From positions 558,001-622,000 of the forward strand of contig NZ_CP089095.1 of assembly GCF_021172145.1 (NCBI RefSeq): 64,000 bases of DNA. Direction: 5' to 3'. The position numbers and the translations under genes were made by a program. The notes under the pieces were generated by a model. It saw only the letters and a program-made list of their open reading frames with translations, made no database searches and had not been told where the DNA came from. Position 1 is the first letter of the stretch. Each line of letters begins with the position of its first letter. This DNA is from Flavobacterium cyclinae (GTDB lineage: Bacteria > Bacteroidota > Bacteroidia > Flavobacteriales > Flavobacteriaceae). Below are positions 7,933 to 17,185 of this stretch, in pieces.

Positions 7933-8403
7933 TTGAAAACATTAATCGGAACATACGAGTGTAAAGTAGATGCCAAAGGAAGGCTGATGCTACCTACGTC
8001 ACTAAAGAAACAATTGGGTTCTTTAGAGGATGGTTTCGTGTTGAAGCGTTCTGTTTTTCAGCCTTGTTTGGAATTGTTTCCAATGGCGGAATGGAATAAA
8101 ATGATGTTAAAAATCAATAAGTTAAATCGTTTCAATAAAAAGAATGACGATTTTATTAGAAGATTTACAGCGGGAGTTAAAATGATAGAGATTGATGCAA
8201 CAGGGCGACTTTTAATTCCAAAAGATTTGGTAGTTTTTGCTCAAATTGAAAAAGATATTGTGTTGAATTCAGCAATCAATATTATCGAAATTTGGGATAA
8301 AGATAAATACGAAAATGCTATAGAAAATGCGGTAGGTGATTTCGCAGATTTGGCAGAAGAAGTAATGGGTAATTTTAATGACGACGAAGATGGAATATCA
8401 TAA
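7933..8403 (+). CDS. mraZ: Transcriptional regulator MraZ
   Basis: 156 residues with a TTG start (MKTLIGTYECKVDAKGRLMLP). Two SpoVT/AbrB-like half-domains, each centred on a DxxGR motif: DAKGRLMLP (~13-21) and DATGRLLIP (~85-93). MraZ forms a ring that binds repeats in its own promoter and represses the division and cell-wall cluster it heads. The operator repeats are visible just upstream. The acidic C-terminus overlaps the start of rsmH. Confidence 0.96.
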   Translation: MKTLIGTYECKVDAKGRLMLPTSLKKQLGSLEDGFVLKRSVFQPCLELFPMAEWNKMMLKINKLNRFNKKNDDFIRRFTAGVKMIEIDATGRLLIPKDLVVFAQIEKDIVLNSAINIIEIWDKDKYENAIENAVGDFADLAEEVMGNFNDDEDGIS

Positions 8404-9286
8404 TCCAGTATTGTTAAAAGAAACAGTTGATGGATTAAATATTCATCCTGATGGTGTGTATGTGGATGTTACTTTTGGTGGAGGTGGTCATTCAAGAGAA
8501 ATCATAAGTCGACTAAATGAAAACGGGAAGTTGTTTGCCTTTGATCAAGATTTAGATGCTTTGAAAAATGCAATTGATGATGAGCGATTTACTTTAATCA
8601 ATGAGAATTTTCGTTACATAAAAAGATTTTTACGTTTCCACGGAATCAAACAAGTAGATGGAATTTTGGCTGATTTAGGCGTTTCATCACACCAATTTGA
8701 TGTAGCAGAGAGAGGTTTTTCAACTCGTTTTGATGCTGAATTGGATATGAGAATGAATCAAAAAGGCGATATCAGTGCATATCACGTGGTGAATGAATAT
8801 GAAGAACAAGATATTGCAAGAGTTTTGTTTGATTACGGCGAATTAAAAAACGCAAGAGCTATGGCAAACGTAATCGTAACCGCTCGAAAAGATAAAGAAA
8901 TTCGAAATTCAGACGAATTAAAAAAGGTGTTAGCAAAATTTTTACCTGGACATAAAAGCAATAAAATTTTAGCTCAAATATACCAAGCCATTCGTATAGA
9001 AGTCAATCAAGAAATGGATGTTTTGAAAGAGTTTTTAGAGCAATCACTTGAGATTCTAAAACCTGGAGGCCGACTGAGTGTAATCTCGTATCACTCATTA
9101 GAAGATAGACTGGTAAAACGTTACATGCGAAACGGCATGTTTGAAGGAGAGCCTGAAAGAGATTTCTTCGGAAATTTTAAAGTTCCTTTCAAAATTATTG
9201 AAAAATTAATTGTTCCTACAGAAGAGGAAATAGCAATAAACAACAGAGCACGAAGTGCAAAACTAAGAGTAGCAGAAAAAATATAG
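8390..9286 (+). CDS. rsmH: 16S rRNA (cytosine-1402-N4) methyltransferase RsmH
   Basis: 298 residues from ATG 8390 (MEYHNPVLLKETV), the usual family start; an in-frame ATG at 8378 would add MTTK. Uses S-adenosylmethionine to methylate C1402 in the ribosomal P site. The AdoMet site VDVTFGGGGHS, GILADLGVSSHQFD, and the tail block ISYHSLEDRLVKR are diagnostic. It overlaps the mraZ end by 14 bases, indicating translational coupling. Confidence 0.96.
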   Translation: MEYHNPVLLKETVDGLNIHPDGVYVDVTFGGGGHSREIISRLNENGKLFAFDQDLDALKNAIDDERFTLINENFRYIKRFLRFHGIKQVDGILADLGVSSHQFDVAERGFSTRFDAELDMRMNQKGDISAYHVVNEYEEQDIARVLFDYGELKNARAMANVIVTARKDKEIRNSDELKKVLAKFLPGHKSNKILAQIYQAIRIEVNQEMDVLKEFLEQSLEILKPGGRLSVISYHSLEDRLVKRYMRNGMFEGEPERDFFGNFKVPFKIIEKLIVPTEEEIAINNRARSAKLRVAEKI

Positions 9287-9292
9287 CAACCT

Positions 9293-9649
9293 ATGAAAAA
9301 CGGAATCTACAGTTTACTAAAAGCAAAATTTCTTATAAGTGATGACGCTCTTAAGAACTGGAAATTCATCGTTTTTTTAGTAATCTTAGGAATGATGGCC
9401 ATTGCTAACAATCATCAATATGATGCCAAAAATTATCGAATTACAGAATTGAATAATCAAGTAAAAGAATTGCGTTCTGAGTTTGTAGATCGTCGTTCAG
9501 AGTTGATGAAATTAAAAATGGAATCTACGGTTGCTAAAAAAATGGAAGTTCGTGAAATATTTCCTTCTGAAGTACCACCAGTTAAGATAATTGTAGAAAA
9601 AAAAGAAACAAAAAAAAGTTTTTGGGATAAATTAAAAATATGGCAGTAG
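9293..9649 (+). CDS. ftsL: FtsL-like cell division protein
   Basis: 118 residues. A short cytoplasmic N-terminus, one membrane helix (~25-42, FIVFLVILGMMAIA) and a periplasmic coiled coil (~48-80) give the FtsL/DivIC architecture. Its place between rsmH and ftsI is the canonical ftsL position. Sequence conservation is low across phyla, so the name rests on topology and position. Its last 10 bases overlap ftsI. Confidence 0.88.
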   Translation: MKNGIYSLLKAKFLISDDALKNWKFIVFLVILGMMAIANNHQYDAKNYRITELNNQVKELRSEFVDRRSELMKLKMESTVAKKMEVREIFPSEVPPVKIIVEKKETKKSFWDKLKIWQ

Positions 9650-11622
9650 AGGATAAAAAAATATCGTACCGCATGTATTTTGTAGCTTTCATGTTTCTCG
9701 TGATGGCTGTTCTTGTATTGATAAAACTTAATAATATTCAATGGGTTGAAGGAGAGTATTACAGAAAGTTAGCTCAAGAAAGAACGGTTAAAAATTTTAC
9801 AATCCCGGCAAACAAAGGAAATGTATATTCAGCGGATGGTAGTTTGTTAGCAACATCAATTCCTGAATATTCAATTTATTTTGATGCTGTAGCGCCTTCA
9901 TCAGAACTTTTTAAAGAAAATATCAAAGCACTTTCAGATTCACTATCTGTTATGTTTGGAAAATCATCCGGACATTATCAAGCAAAATTGCAAAAAGCAA
10001 GAGCTAATAAAAGTCGTTATGTTTTTATAGCAAGAAAATTAAGCTATACAGAACATATGCGAATTAAATCCTTCCCATTATTTAAAAAAGGAGCTAATAA
10101 AGGAGGTTTAATCATTGAACAAAAAATTGTAAGAGAACATCCAATAGGTTTAGTTGCAAAAAGAACTATAGGTTACGAGCGTTCCAATGAAGATGGAAAA
10201 GGTTTAGAATACGCTTTCCGTGATTATTTAAATGGGAAAAATGGCCACAGAATGATGCAAAAAATTGCAAAAAATCAGTGGAAACCTATTAACGATATCA
10301 ACGAAAAAGAACCACAAGATGGTTATGATATTATTTCAACAATAGATGTTTACATTCAAGATATTGCACATCATGCTTTATTAAAACAATTGGAATACTA
10401 TAGCGCCGATCATGGTTGTGTGGTGGTTATGGAAACAAAAACAGGACACATCAAAGCAATTTCAAACTTAGGAAGAGCAGAAGATGGATCTTATTATGAG
10501 ACACAAAATTATGCAATTATGGAATCTCATGAGCCTGGATCTACTTTTAAATTGATAGATTTAATTGCGGTTTTAGATGATAAAAAAGCGGATACCGGAA
10601 CGGTTTATAATTCTTTTGGTGGTGAAATTGAATATTTTAAGAGAAAAGTTAGAGATTCACATAAAGGAGGTTTCGGTAAAATTTCGTTGGCTAGAGGTTT
10701 TGAAGTTTCATCCAATACGGTTTTAGTACAATCGGTTTATGAGAGTTATAAAAACAATCCAAAACAGTTTGTTGATAGAATCAATAGCTATGGTTTAAAT
10801 AAGCCATTAGGGTTGCCAATAAAAGGAGAAGGCATACCTATTATTCCTCAGCCTGGAACTAATCGTTGGTCTGGAGTAGCTTTGCCTTGGATGGCTTTTG
10901 GATATGGTTTGTCAATTACACCACTTCAAACACTAACCTTGTATAACGCTGTTGCAAATAATGGTGTTATGGTAAAACCAATTTTCGTAAGTGAAATCAA
11001 GGAATGGAATAAAACTATTAAAAAGTACGATACTGAAGTAATAAATCCAAAAATTTGTTCACAAGAGACTTTAAATAAAGTGCAAGCAGTACTAAAGAAT
11101 GTGGTGAAAAAAGGTACGGGTTCAAAATTATATTCCAAAGATTTTTCAATGGCGGGAAAAACAGGAACGGCCCAAGTAAATTATAAAGACAAGTCGCAAT
11201 TATACTATGCATCTTCATTTGCAGGATATTTTCCTGCAGATAACCCAAAGTATTCTTGCATAGTAGTTGTTCATAAACCTAATGTAGCTGCTGGATATTA
11301 CGGTGCTGATGTTGCAGGACCGGTTTTTAAAAGAATCGCACAAAAAATATTTACCGATTCGCCTTCCATGAATCACGTAAAAAATATTGATGCTAAAGTA
11401 GTTTCGCAAGAAAAAAACTACTCGGAATACTATAAAAAAGTTGAAAAAGAAGAGCAAATTGTTCCTAATGTAAAAGGAATGGAAGGAATGGATGCTGTAG
11501 CCTTGCTAGAAAATTTAGGTTTAAAAGTTAAGGTTATTGGAGTAGGAAGAGTAAAAAAACAATCATTAACATCTGGGCAAGCTTTTAACAAAAATCAAAC
11601 TATCATAATCGAATTATCGTGA
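9640..11622 (+). CDS. ftsI: Septal peptidoglycan transpeptidase FtsI (PBP3) with PASTA domain
   Basis: 660 residues. N-terminal membrane helix (~12-30), dimerisation domain, transpeptidase domain with S301-TF-K304 (active serine), S357-S-N359 and K507-TG motifs, and one C-terminal PASTA domain (~604-660; VPNVKGM...). Cross-links septal peptidoglycan with FtsW. The PASTA domain is not present in enterobacterial FtsI but is usual in this phylum. Overlaps ftsL at its start and murE at its end. Confidence 0.95.
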   Translation: MAVEDKKISYRMYFVAFMFLVMAVLVLIKLNNIQWVEGEYYRKLAQERTVKNFTIPANKGNVYSADGSLLATSIPEYSIYFDAVAPSSELFKENIKALSDSLSVMFGKSSGHYQAKLQKARANKSRYVFIARKLSYTEHMRIKSFPLFKKGANKGGLIIEQKIVREHPIGLVAKRTIGYERSNEDGKGLEYAFRDYLNGKNGHRMMQKIAKNQWKPINDINEKEPQDGYDIISTIDVYIQDIAHHALLKQLEYYSADHGCVVVMETKTGHIKAISNLGRAEDGSYYETQNYAIMESHEPGSTFKLIDLIAVLDDKKADTGTVYNSFGGEIEYFKRKVRDSHKGGFGKISLARGFEVSSNTVLVQSVYESYKNNPKQFVDRINSYGLNKPLGLPIKGEGIPIIPQPGTNRWSGVALPWMAFGYGLSITPLQTLTLYNAVANNGVMVKPIFVSEIKEWNKTIKKYDTEVINPKICSQETLNKVQAVLKNVVKKGTGSKLYSKDFSMAGKTGTAQVNYKDKSQLYYASSFAGYFPADNPKYSCIVVVHKPNVAAGYYGADVAGPVFKRIAQKIFTDSPSMNHVKNIDAKVVSQEKNYSEYYKKVEKEEQIVPNVKGMEGMDAVALLENLGLKVKVIGVGRVKKQSLTSGQAFNKNQTIIIELS

Positions 11623-13082
11623 AACAATTAAAGGACATATTATATAAAGTACAAATTGAAGCAGTTCATGGCGCTACCGATGTTATTGTTTCTAAAATTG
11701 AATTCGATTCTAGAAAAATTGAGTTAAATGATGTTTTTGTAGCCATCAAAGGAACGCTTTCAGATGGTCATGATTATATAGAAAAAGCCTTAAGTTTGGG
11801 TGCTATAGCAGTAATTTGTGAAGAATTTCCAAATGTTCTAGTTAATGGTGTTACTTACATTAAAGTAAAAGATTCTAATGAAGCGTTAGCCTTTTTGGCA
11901 GCTAATTATTATGATAATCCTTCAGAAAACATAAAATTAGTTGGAGTTACAGGAACGAATGGTAAAACCACTATAGCTTCTTTATTGTACCAATTATTCA
12001 AAAAAGCTGGTTACAAAGTAGGATTGTTATCAACTGTAAAAATTATGGTTGACGAACAAGAATTTAAAGCCACACATACGACTCCCGATTCTTTAACAAT
12101 TAATAGATATTTAGATTTAATGTTGCAAGAGGGTTGTGAATTTTGCTTTATGGAAGTTTCTTCACACGGTGTTCATCAAAAAAGAACCGAAGCTTTACAG
12201 TTTGAAGGTGGCGTTTTTACCAATTTATCTCACGATCATTTAGATTATCATAATTCATTTGCAGAATATCGCGATGTTAAAAAATCATTTTTTGATAGTT
12301 TAACTAAAAGTGCTTTTGCATTGACTAATAGGGATGATAAAAATGGTGCTGTAATGCTTCAAAATACAAAAGCAAGAAAATTAACTTACGCACTAAAATC
12401 ATATGCCGATTACAAAGCCCAAATTTTAGAAAACCAATTATCAGGTTTATTGTTGAAAATTAATGATAATGAAGTTTGGGTAAAATTAATTGGTTCATTT
12501 AATGCTTATAATTTACTAGCTATTTATGGAGTTGCAGTTGAATTAGGAATAGAAAAAATGGAAGCATTACGTTTACTTTCTGAATTAGAAAGTGTTTCAG
12601 GACGTTTCCAATTTATAGTTTCAGATTCTAAAATAACAGCTATTGTAGATTATGCGCATACGCCTGATGCATTAGAAAATGTGTTAAGTACCATAGAAGA
12701 TATTCGCACTAAAAACGAACAATTAATTACCGTTGTAGGATGTGGTGGCGATAGAGACAAAGCGAAAAGACCAATTATGGCCAATATTGCTTCAACCATG
12801 AGCGATAAAGCCATTTTTACGTCTGATAACCCTAGAAGTGAAAATCCGGAAACTATTATTGAAGAAATGGAAAAAGGAGTAGAGCCTCAAAATTTTAAAA
12901 AAACGATTTCCATTTTAGATAGAAAGCAAGCAATTAAAACAGCTTGTCAATTGGCAAATCCAAACGATATAATTCTAATCGCTGGAAAAGGCCATGAAAC
13001 CTATCAAGAAATAAATGGGGTTCGCCATGATTTCGATGATTTAAAAACAGTTACGGAGTTATTACAACAATTGAATAAATAA
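11619..13082 (+). CDS. murE: UDP-MurNAc-tripeptide synthetase MurE (meso-diaminopimelate type)
   Basis: 487 residues with a GTG start inside the ftsI stop (GTGA, 4-base overlap). Adds the third amino acid to UDP-MurNAc-dipeptide. ATP loop TGTNGKTT (111-118), carbamylated-lysine region and the specificity motif DNPR (403-406) are present; DNPR marks meso-diaminopimelate as substrate, so the cell wall should be of DAP type. Confidence 0.97.
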   Translation: MKQLKDILYKVQIEAVHGATDVIVSKIEFDSRKIELNDVFVAIKGTLSDGHDYIEKALSLGAIAVICEEFPNVLVNGVTYIKVKDSNEALAFLAANYYDNPSENIKLVGVTGTNGKTTIASLLYQLFKKAGYKVGLLSTVKIMVDEQEFKATHTTPDSLTINRYLDLMLQEGCEFCFMEVSSHGVHQKRTEALQFEGGVFTNLSHDHLDYHNSFAEYRDVKKSFFDSLTKSAFALTNRDDKNGAVMLQNTKARKLTYALKSYADYKAQILENQLSGLLLKINDNEVWVKLIGSFNAYNLLAIYGVAVELGIEKMEALRLLSELESVSGRFQFIVSDSKITAIVDYAHTPDALENVLSTIEDIRTKNEQLITVVGCGGDRDKAKRPIMANIASTMSDKAIFTSDNPRSENPETIIEEMEKGVEPQNFKKTISILDRKQAIKTACQLANPNDIILIAGKGHETYQEINGVRHDFDDLKTVTELLQQLNK

Positions 13083-13154
13083 TTGTTTCGAGTTCCGAGC
13101 TTCGTGTTTAGTGATAAACCCGCACTTGAAACCAGAAACTAGAAACTTTAAAAT
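13083..13154 (+). repeat. Repeat-like spacer between murE and mraY
   Basis: 72 bases rich in TTCGAG/TTCCGAG and ending in CTTGAAACCAGAAACTAGA-type repeats. The AAACC(A/T)GAAAC core recurs before the yqeY-like gene (24099-24120). It looks like degenerate intergenic repeat material rather than a regulatory site. Confidence 0.5.
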
Positions 13155-14375
13155 ATGTTATATTACATTTTTCAATACTTAGACAAAGCCTTTGATGTTC
13201 CTGGAGCAGGAGTTTTTCAATATATAACCTTTCGCTCGGCATTAGCGTTTATTTTATCGCTATCAATTGCTACCATTTACGGTAAAAAAATTATCAACTA
13301 TTTAAGAAAACAACAAGTTGGGGAAACGGTTCGAGAACTAGGATTAGAAGGGCAAACCCAAAAAGCTGGTACGCCAACAATGGGAGGGATTATTATCATC
13401 TTGGCTACTTTAATTCCGGTTTTATTGTTAGCTAAATTGAATAATATTTACATTATTATGTTGATAGTAACCACCTTATGGATGGGGACTATTGGTTTTA
13501 TAGATGATTACATTAAAATCTTCAAAAAAGACAAACAAGGTTTAAAAGGAATTTTCAAAGTAATTGGTCAGGTAGGTTTAGGATTAATTGTAGGAACAGT
13601 TTTGTATTTGAGTCCAGATGTAACCGTTAGAAAAGATACAATGGCAGCACGTATTAAAATTGAAAATAATATTAAACCTGCTGATTTACAAGAAAAGTCT
13701 ACCGCTACGACTATTCCATTTATGAAAAACAATGAGTTTGATTATGCAGAAGTGTTGTCATTTATGGGAGATGATTACAAAGATTATGCTTGGTTGATTT
13801 TTATTCCAATGGTGATATTAATTATCACAGCCGTTTCAAATGGAGCCAATTTAACAGATGGAATTGATGGATTAGCAGCAGGAACTTCGGCAATTTCAGT
13901 GCTTACGCTTGGAATTTTTACTTTCGTTTCGGGTAATATTATTTTTTCAGATTATTTGAATATTATGTATATCCCTAATTCTGGAGAAATGACAATTTAT
14001 ATTGCAGCATTCGTTGGAGCTTTAGTTGGATTTTTATGGTATAATGCTTATCCAGCATCAGTATTCATGGGAGATACAGGAAGTTTAACTATTGGTGGAA
14101 TCATTGCTGTAATTGCTATTTCAATCCGTAAAGAATTATTAATTCCGGTTATCTGCGGTATTTTCTTAGCCGAAAATTTATCGGTAATGATTCAAGTGAG
14201 TTATTTTAAATATACCAAAAAGAAATTTGGCGAAGGAAGAAGAATTTTTCTTATGTCGCCCTTGCATCACCACTATCAGAAAAAAGGATATCATGAAAGT
14301 AAGATTGTAACTCGTTTTTGGATTGTCGGAATTTTGTTAGCGATTTTCTCATTGGTTTCTTTAAAATTAAGATAA
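13155..14375 (+). CDS. mraY: Phospho-MurNAc-pentapeptide transferase MraY
   Basis: 406 residues, about ten membrane helices. Makes lipid I from UDP-MurNAc-pentapeptide and undecaprenyl phosphate. Diagnostic motifs: [16 protein letters not shown] (active Asp pair), [21 protein letters not shown] and the cytoplasmic HHHYQKKG loop. A ~50-residue insert around residues 155-205 is typical of Bacteroidota MraY. murD follows after one base. Confidence 0.97.
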   Translation: MLYYIFQYLDKAFDVPGAGVFQYITFRSALAFILSLSIATIYGKKIINYLRKQQVGETVRELGLEGQTQKAGTPTMGGIIIILATLIPVLLLAKLNNIYIIMLIVTTLWMGTIGFIDDYIKIFKKDKQGLKGIFKVIGQVGLGLIVGTVLYLSPDVTVRKDTMAARIKIENNIKPADLQEKSTATTIPFMKNNEFDYAEVLSFMGDDYKDYAWLIFIPMVILIITAVSNGANLTDGIDGLAAGTSAISVLTLGIFTFVSGNIIFSDYLNIMYIPNSGEMTIYIAAFVGALVGFLWYNAYPASVFMGDTGSLTIGGIIAVIAISIRKELLIPVICGIFLAENLSVMIQVSYFKYTKKKFGEGRRIFLMSPLHHHYQKKGYHESKIVTRFWIVGILLAIFSLVSLKLR

Positions 14376-14376
14376 G

Positions 14377-15711
14377 ATGCGACTGGTAGTTTTAGGCGGA
14401 GGCGAAAGTGGAGTAGGAACCGCCATCTTAGGAAAGAAAAAAGGATACGATGTATTCGTGTCAGATTTTGGAAAAATAAAAGAAAATTATAAAGAAGTTC
14501 TTACTATTAATGGAATCGCTTGGGAAGATGAAAAGCATACAGAAGATTTAATTCTAAATGCCGATGTAGTAATGAAAAGCCCTGGAATTCCCGAAAAAGC
14601 ACCGATTGTAAAAAAGTTAATCGAAAAAGGTATTCCAGTAATTTCTGAAATCGAATTTGCTATTCAATTTACAGATGCAACAACGGTTGGAATCACCGGA
14701 AGTAACGGAAAAACAACCACAACGCTTTTGACGTATCATTTGTTAAAACAAGGTGGTTTAAATGTTGGATTAGCGGGTAATATTGGAAAAAGTTTCGCTT
14801 GGCAAGTAGCCGAAAACAAATTCGACATCTATGTTTTAGAATTAAGTAGTTTTCAATTAGATGGTATCATCAATTATAAGCCACATATTGCGATTTTGAC
14901 CAATATTAGTCCAGATCATTTAGATAGATACAATTACGATTATAGTTTGTATATCAATTCAAAATTTAGAATTACAAAAAACCAAACAGAAGCCGATTAT
15001 TTGATTTATGATAATGAAGATGAAGCGATTCAAAATTGGTTAAAAAACAATAAGATAAAAGCAAATAAAGTGCCTTTTTCATTAACAGAAAAACCTGAAA
15101 ATGACGGAGGATTTATAAAAGACAACAACATCAACAGTACTATTAAAAACGAATTATTTACTATGCCAATCAACGAACTAGCACTAGAAGGAAAACACAA
15201 CATTAAAAATGCAATGGCAGCAACAGCTGTGGCGCAATTGTTGAACATTAGAAAACAAACCATCAGAGAAAGTTTGACTAATTTCCAAGGAGTAGAGCAC
15301 CGTTTAGAAAAAGTATTAAAAATTCAAGGAGTGCAATACATTAATGATTCTAAAGCTACGAATGTAAATTCGGTTTTTTATGCTTTAGATAGTATGACTA
15401 CTCCAACCGTATGGATTGTAGGTGGTGTTGATAAAGGAAATGATTACGATGAGTTAATGCCTTTAGTTCGTGAAAAAGTAAAAGCTATCGTTTGCCTAGG
15501 TGTTGATAATACAAAAATTAGCAACGCATTTAATAATGTGGTAGATGTGATGGTAGAAACCACTTCAATGTCTGAAGCAGTTCAACTGGCGCAACGTTTA
15601 GCAGAAAAAGGGGATAGTGTTTTATTATCACCAGCTTGTGCAAGTTTCGATTTATTTGAAAACTACGAAGATAGAGGAAAACAATTCAAACAAGCCGTTC
15701 ATAATTTGTAA
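14377..15711 (+). CDS. murD: UDP-MurNAc-L-alanine--D-glutamate ligase MurD
   Basis: 444 residues. Adds D-Glu to UDP-MurNAc-L-Ala. N-terminal Rossmann-like domain (VVLGGGESG), ATP loop GITGSNGKTTTT (~104-115), NISPDHLDR and the C-terminal SPACASFDLFENYEDRG signature are present. One base separates it from mraY; a 69-base repeat-containing gap follows. Confidence 0.97.
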   Translation: MRLVVLGGGESGVGTAILGKKKGYDVFVSDFGKIKENYKEVLTINGIAWEDEKHTEDLILNADVVMKSPGIPEKAPIVKKLIEKGIPVISEIEFAIQFTDATTVGITGSNGKTTTTLLTYHLLKQGGLNVGLAGNIGKSFAWQVAENKFDIYVLELSSFQLDGIINYKPHIAILTNISPDHLDRYNYDYSLYINSKFRITKNQTEADYLIYDNEDEAIQNWLKNNKIKANKVPFSLTEKPENDGGFIKDNNINSTIKNELFTMPINELALEGKHNIKNAMAATAVAQLLNIRKQTIRESLTNFQGVEHRLEKVLKIQGVQYINDSKATNVNSVFYALDSMTTPTVWIVGGVDKGNDYDELMPLVREKVKAIVCLGVDNTKISNAFNNVVDVMVETTSMSEAVQLAQRLAEKGDSVLLSPACASFDLFENYEDRGKQFKQAVHNL

Positions 15712-15717
15712 ATTTTT

Positions 15718-15747
15718 GATTGTCATTTCGACGTAAGGAGAAATCAA
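15718..15747 (+). repeat. CATTTCGACG...GGAGAAATC intergenic repeat between murD and ftsW
   Basis: The string reads GTCATTTCGACGTAAGGAGA followed by AATC. ATTTC and GAAAT form a short inverted repeat. Near-identical strings are frequent between genes in many flavobacteria (from memory). It sits in one of the four non-overlapping gaps of the division cluster. Confidence 0.55.
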
Positions 15748-15780
15748 ATATCAATTTCATATAAAATTAAAAAATAAGAA

Positions 15781-17136
15781 ATGTTCGATATCATAGGTAA
15801 AATAAGAGGAGATAAAACCATTTGGGCCATAGTTTTTCTGTTGGCTTTAGTTTCTTTTTTGCCTGTGTATAGCGCTAGTACTAACTTAGTTTACGTTATC
15901 GGAAACGGAACAACAATCGGACATTTATTTAAACACGCAGTGCATGTTGGTTTAGGTTTTGGTATTATTTATTGGATTCATAAAATGCCTTATCATTATT
16001 TCAAAGCCTTATCCATTTTTGGTATTCCTTTAGTTGCATTGCTATTGGTTTACACGTTACTCAAAGGAACAGAAATTGGCGGTGCAAATGCCAGTCGTTG
16101 GATTCAAATTCCGTTTGTAGGAGTGAGTTTTCAAACCTCTACTTTGGCATTTATTGTAATAATGGTTTATGTAGCGCGCTATCTAGCAAAAGTTAGCGAT
16201 AAAGTGTATTCATTTAAGGAATCATTTTTAGAATTATGGGTGCCTGTTGGCGCGGTTTTAGTACTGATTTTACCAGCCAATTTTTCAACAACAGCCTTAA
16301 TTTTTGCCATGATTTGCATGCTAATTTTCATCGGACAATATCCTTTAAAATATTTAGGATATGTTTTAGGAATGGGAATTGCTGCACTTTTATTGTTCTT
16401 ATTATTAGCCAAAGCATTTCCAGATAATAAATTCTTCAGCAGGGTAAGTACTTGGGAAAAACGTATTGAGCGTTTTACAAAAGACACGCCAAACGAAGAT
16501 GATTACCAAATTGAAAAAGCAAAAATCGCCATCGCTTCTGGTGGAGTTATTGGATTGGGAGCCGGAAAGAGTGTTCAGAAAAATTTTTTACCACAATCTT
16601 CTTCCGATTTTATTTTCGCCATTATCGTAGAAGAATGGGGATTAGTAGGAGCAGTAACTATCATCGGATTGTATTTGTTATTGTTGATTCGTTTTGTAAT
16701 CAATGCTCAAAAAGCTTCTAGTTTATTCGGAAAATTATTAATCATCGGACTCGGATTCCCAATCATATTTCAAGCTTTTGTGAATATGGGAGTTGCTGTA
16801 GAATTATTACCAGTTACAGGTCAGCCATTACCGTTGATTAGTAGTGGAGGAACTTCTATTTGGATGACATGTATTGCTGTCGGAATCATATTAAGTGTTA
16901 CTAAGAAAGAAGAAGAAGTGGCTTTAGACTTAGAAGAAAAACGCAAACGTGATGAAGCTTTACAGCAAATTATTGATGCGCAAGTGGCTTTGAATGAAGA
17001 GAAAGAAGCCGATGAAAATCAGCAAAAAATAAACGATATTAAAAGTTCGATTAGAGAATCTTTAATTGAAGATGAAAACGGAGATGTGCTTGTAAACGGA
17101 CAAAATCCAATGAACGCAGTTTTAAATAAAAAATAA
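15781..17136 (+). CDS. ftsW: Peptidoglycan glycosyltransferase FtsW
   Basis: 451 residues, SEDS family, ten membrane helices. Polymerises lipid II at the septum together with FtsI. The LPQSSSDFIFAIIVEEWG block, GQPLPLISSGGTS and the location inside the division cluster identify FtsW rather than RodA. After the membrane part there is an unusually long, highly charged, probably helical tail (~385-451, many E/K/Q), likely cytoplasmic and of unknown role. Confidence 0.96.
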   Translation: MFDIIGKIRGDKTIWAIVFLLALVSFLPVYSASTNLVYVIGNGTTIGHLFKHAVHVGLGFGIIYWIHKMPYHYFKALSIFGIPLVALLLVYTLLKGTEIGGANASRWIQIPFVGVSFQTSTLAFIVIMVYVARYLAKVSDKVYSFKESFLELWVPVGAVLVLILPANFSTTALIFAMICMLIFIGQYPLKYLGYVLGMGIAALLLFLLLAKAFPDNKFFSRVSTWEKRIERFTKDTPNEDDYQIEKAKIAIASGGVIGLGAGKSVQKNFLPQSSSDFIFAIIVEEWGLVGAVTIIGLYLLLLIRFVINAQKASSLFGKLLIIGLGFPIIFQAFVNMGVAVELLPVTGQPLPLISSGGTSIWMTCIAVGIILSVTKKEEEVALDLEEKRKRDEALQQIIDAQVALNEEKEADENQQKINDIKSSIRESLIEDENGDVLVNGQNPMNAVLNKK

Positions 17137-17155
17137 AAAGCAAAATCATATAATT

Positions 17156-17171
17156 GTCCCCTCGAGGGGAC
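17156..17171 (+). repeat. Perfect 16-bp GC-rich palindrome before murG
   Basis: GTCCCCTCGAGGGGAC is a perfect palindrome 14 bases before the murG ATG. The sequence after it (ACTTTAGGAGTGTAAG) includes AGGAG at 17175-17179, an apparent Shine-Dalgarno that may merely be part of this repeat family. It could modulate murG translation by folding next to the start. Confidence 0.75.
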
Positions 17172-17185
17172 TTTAGGAGTGTAAG

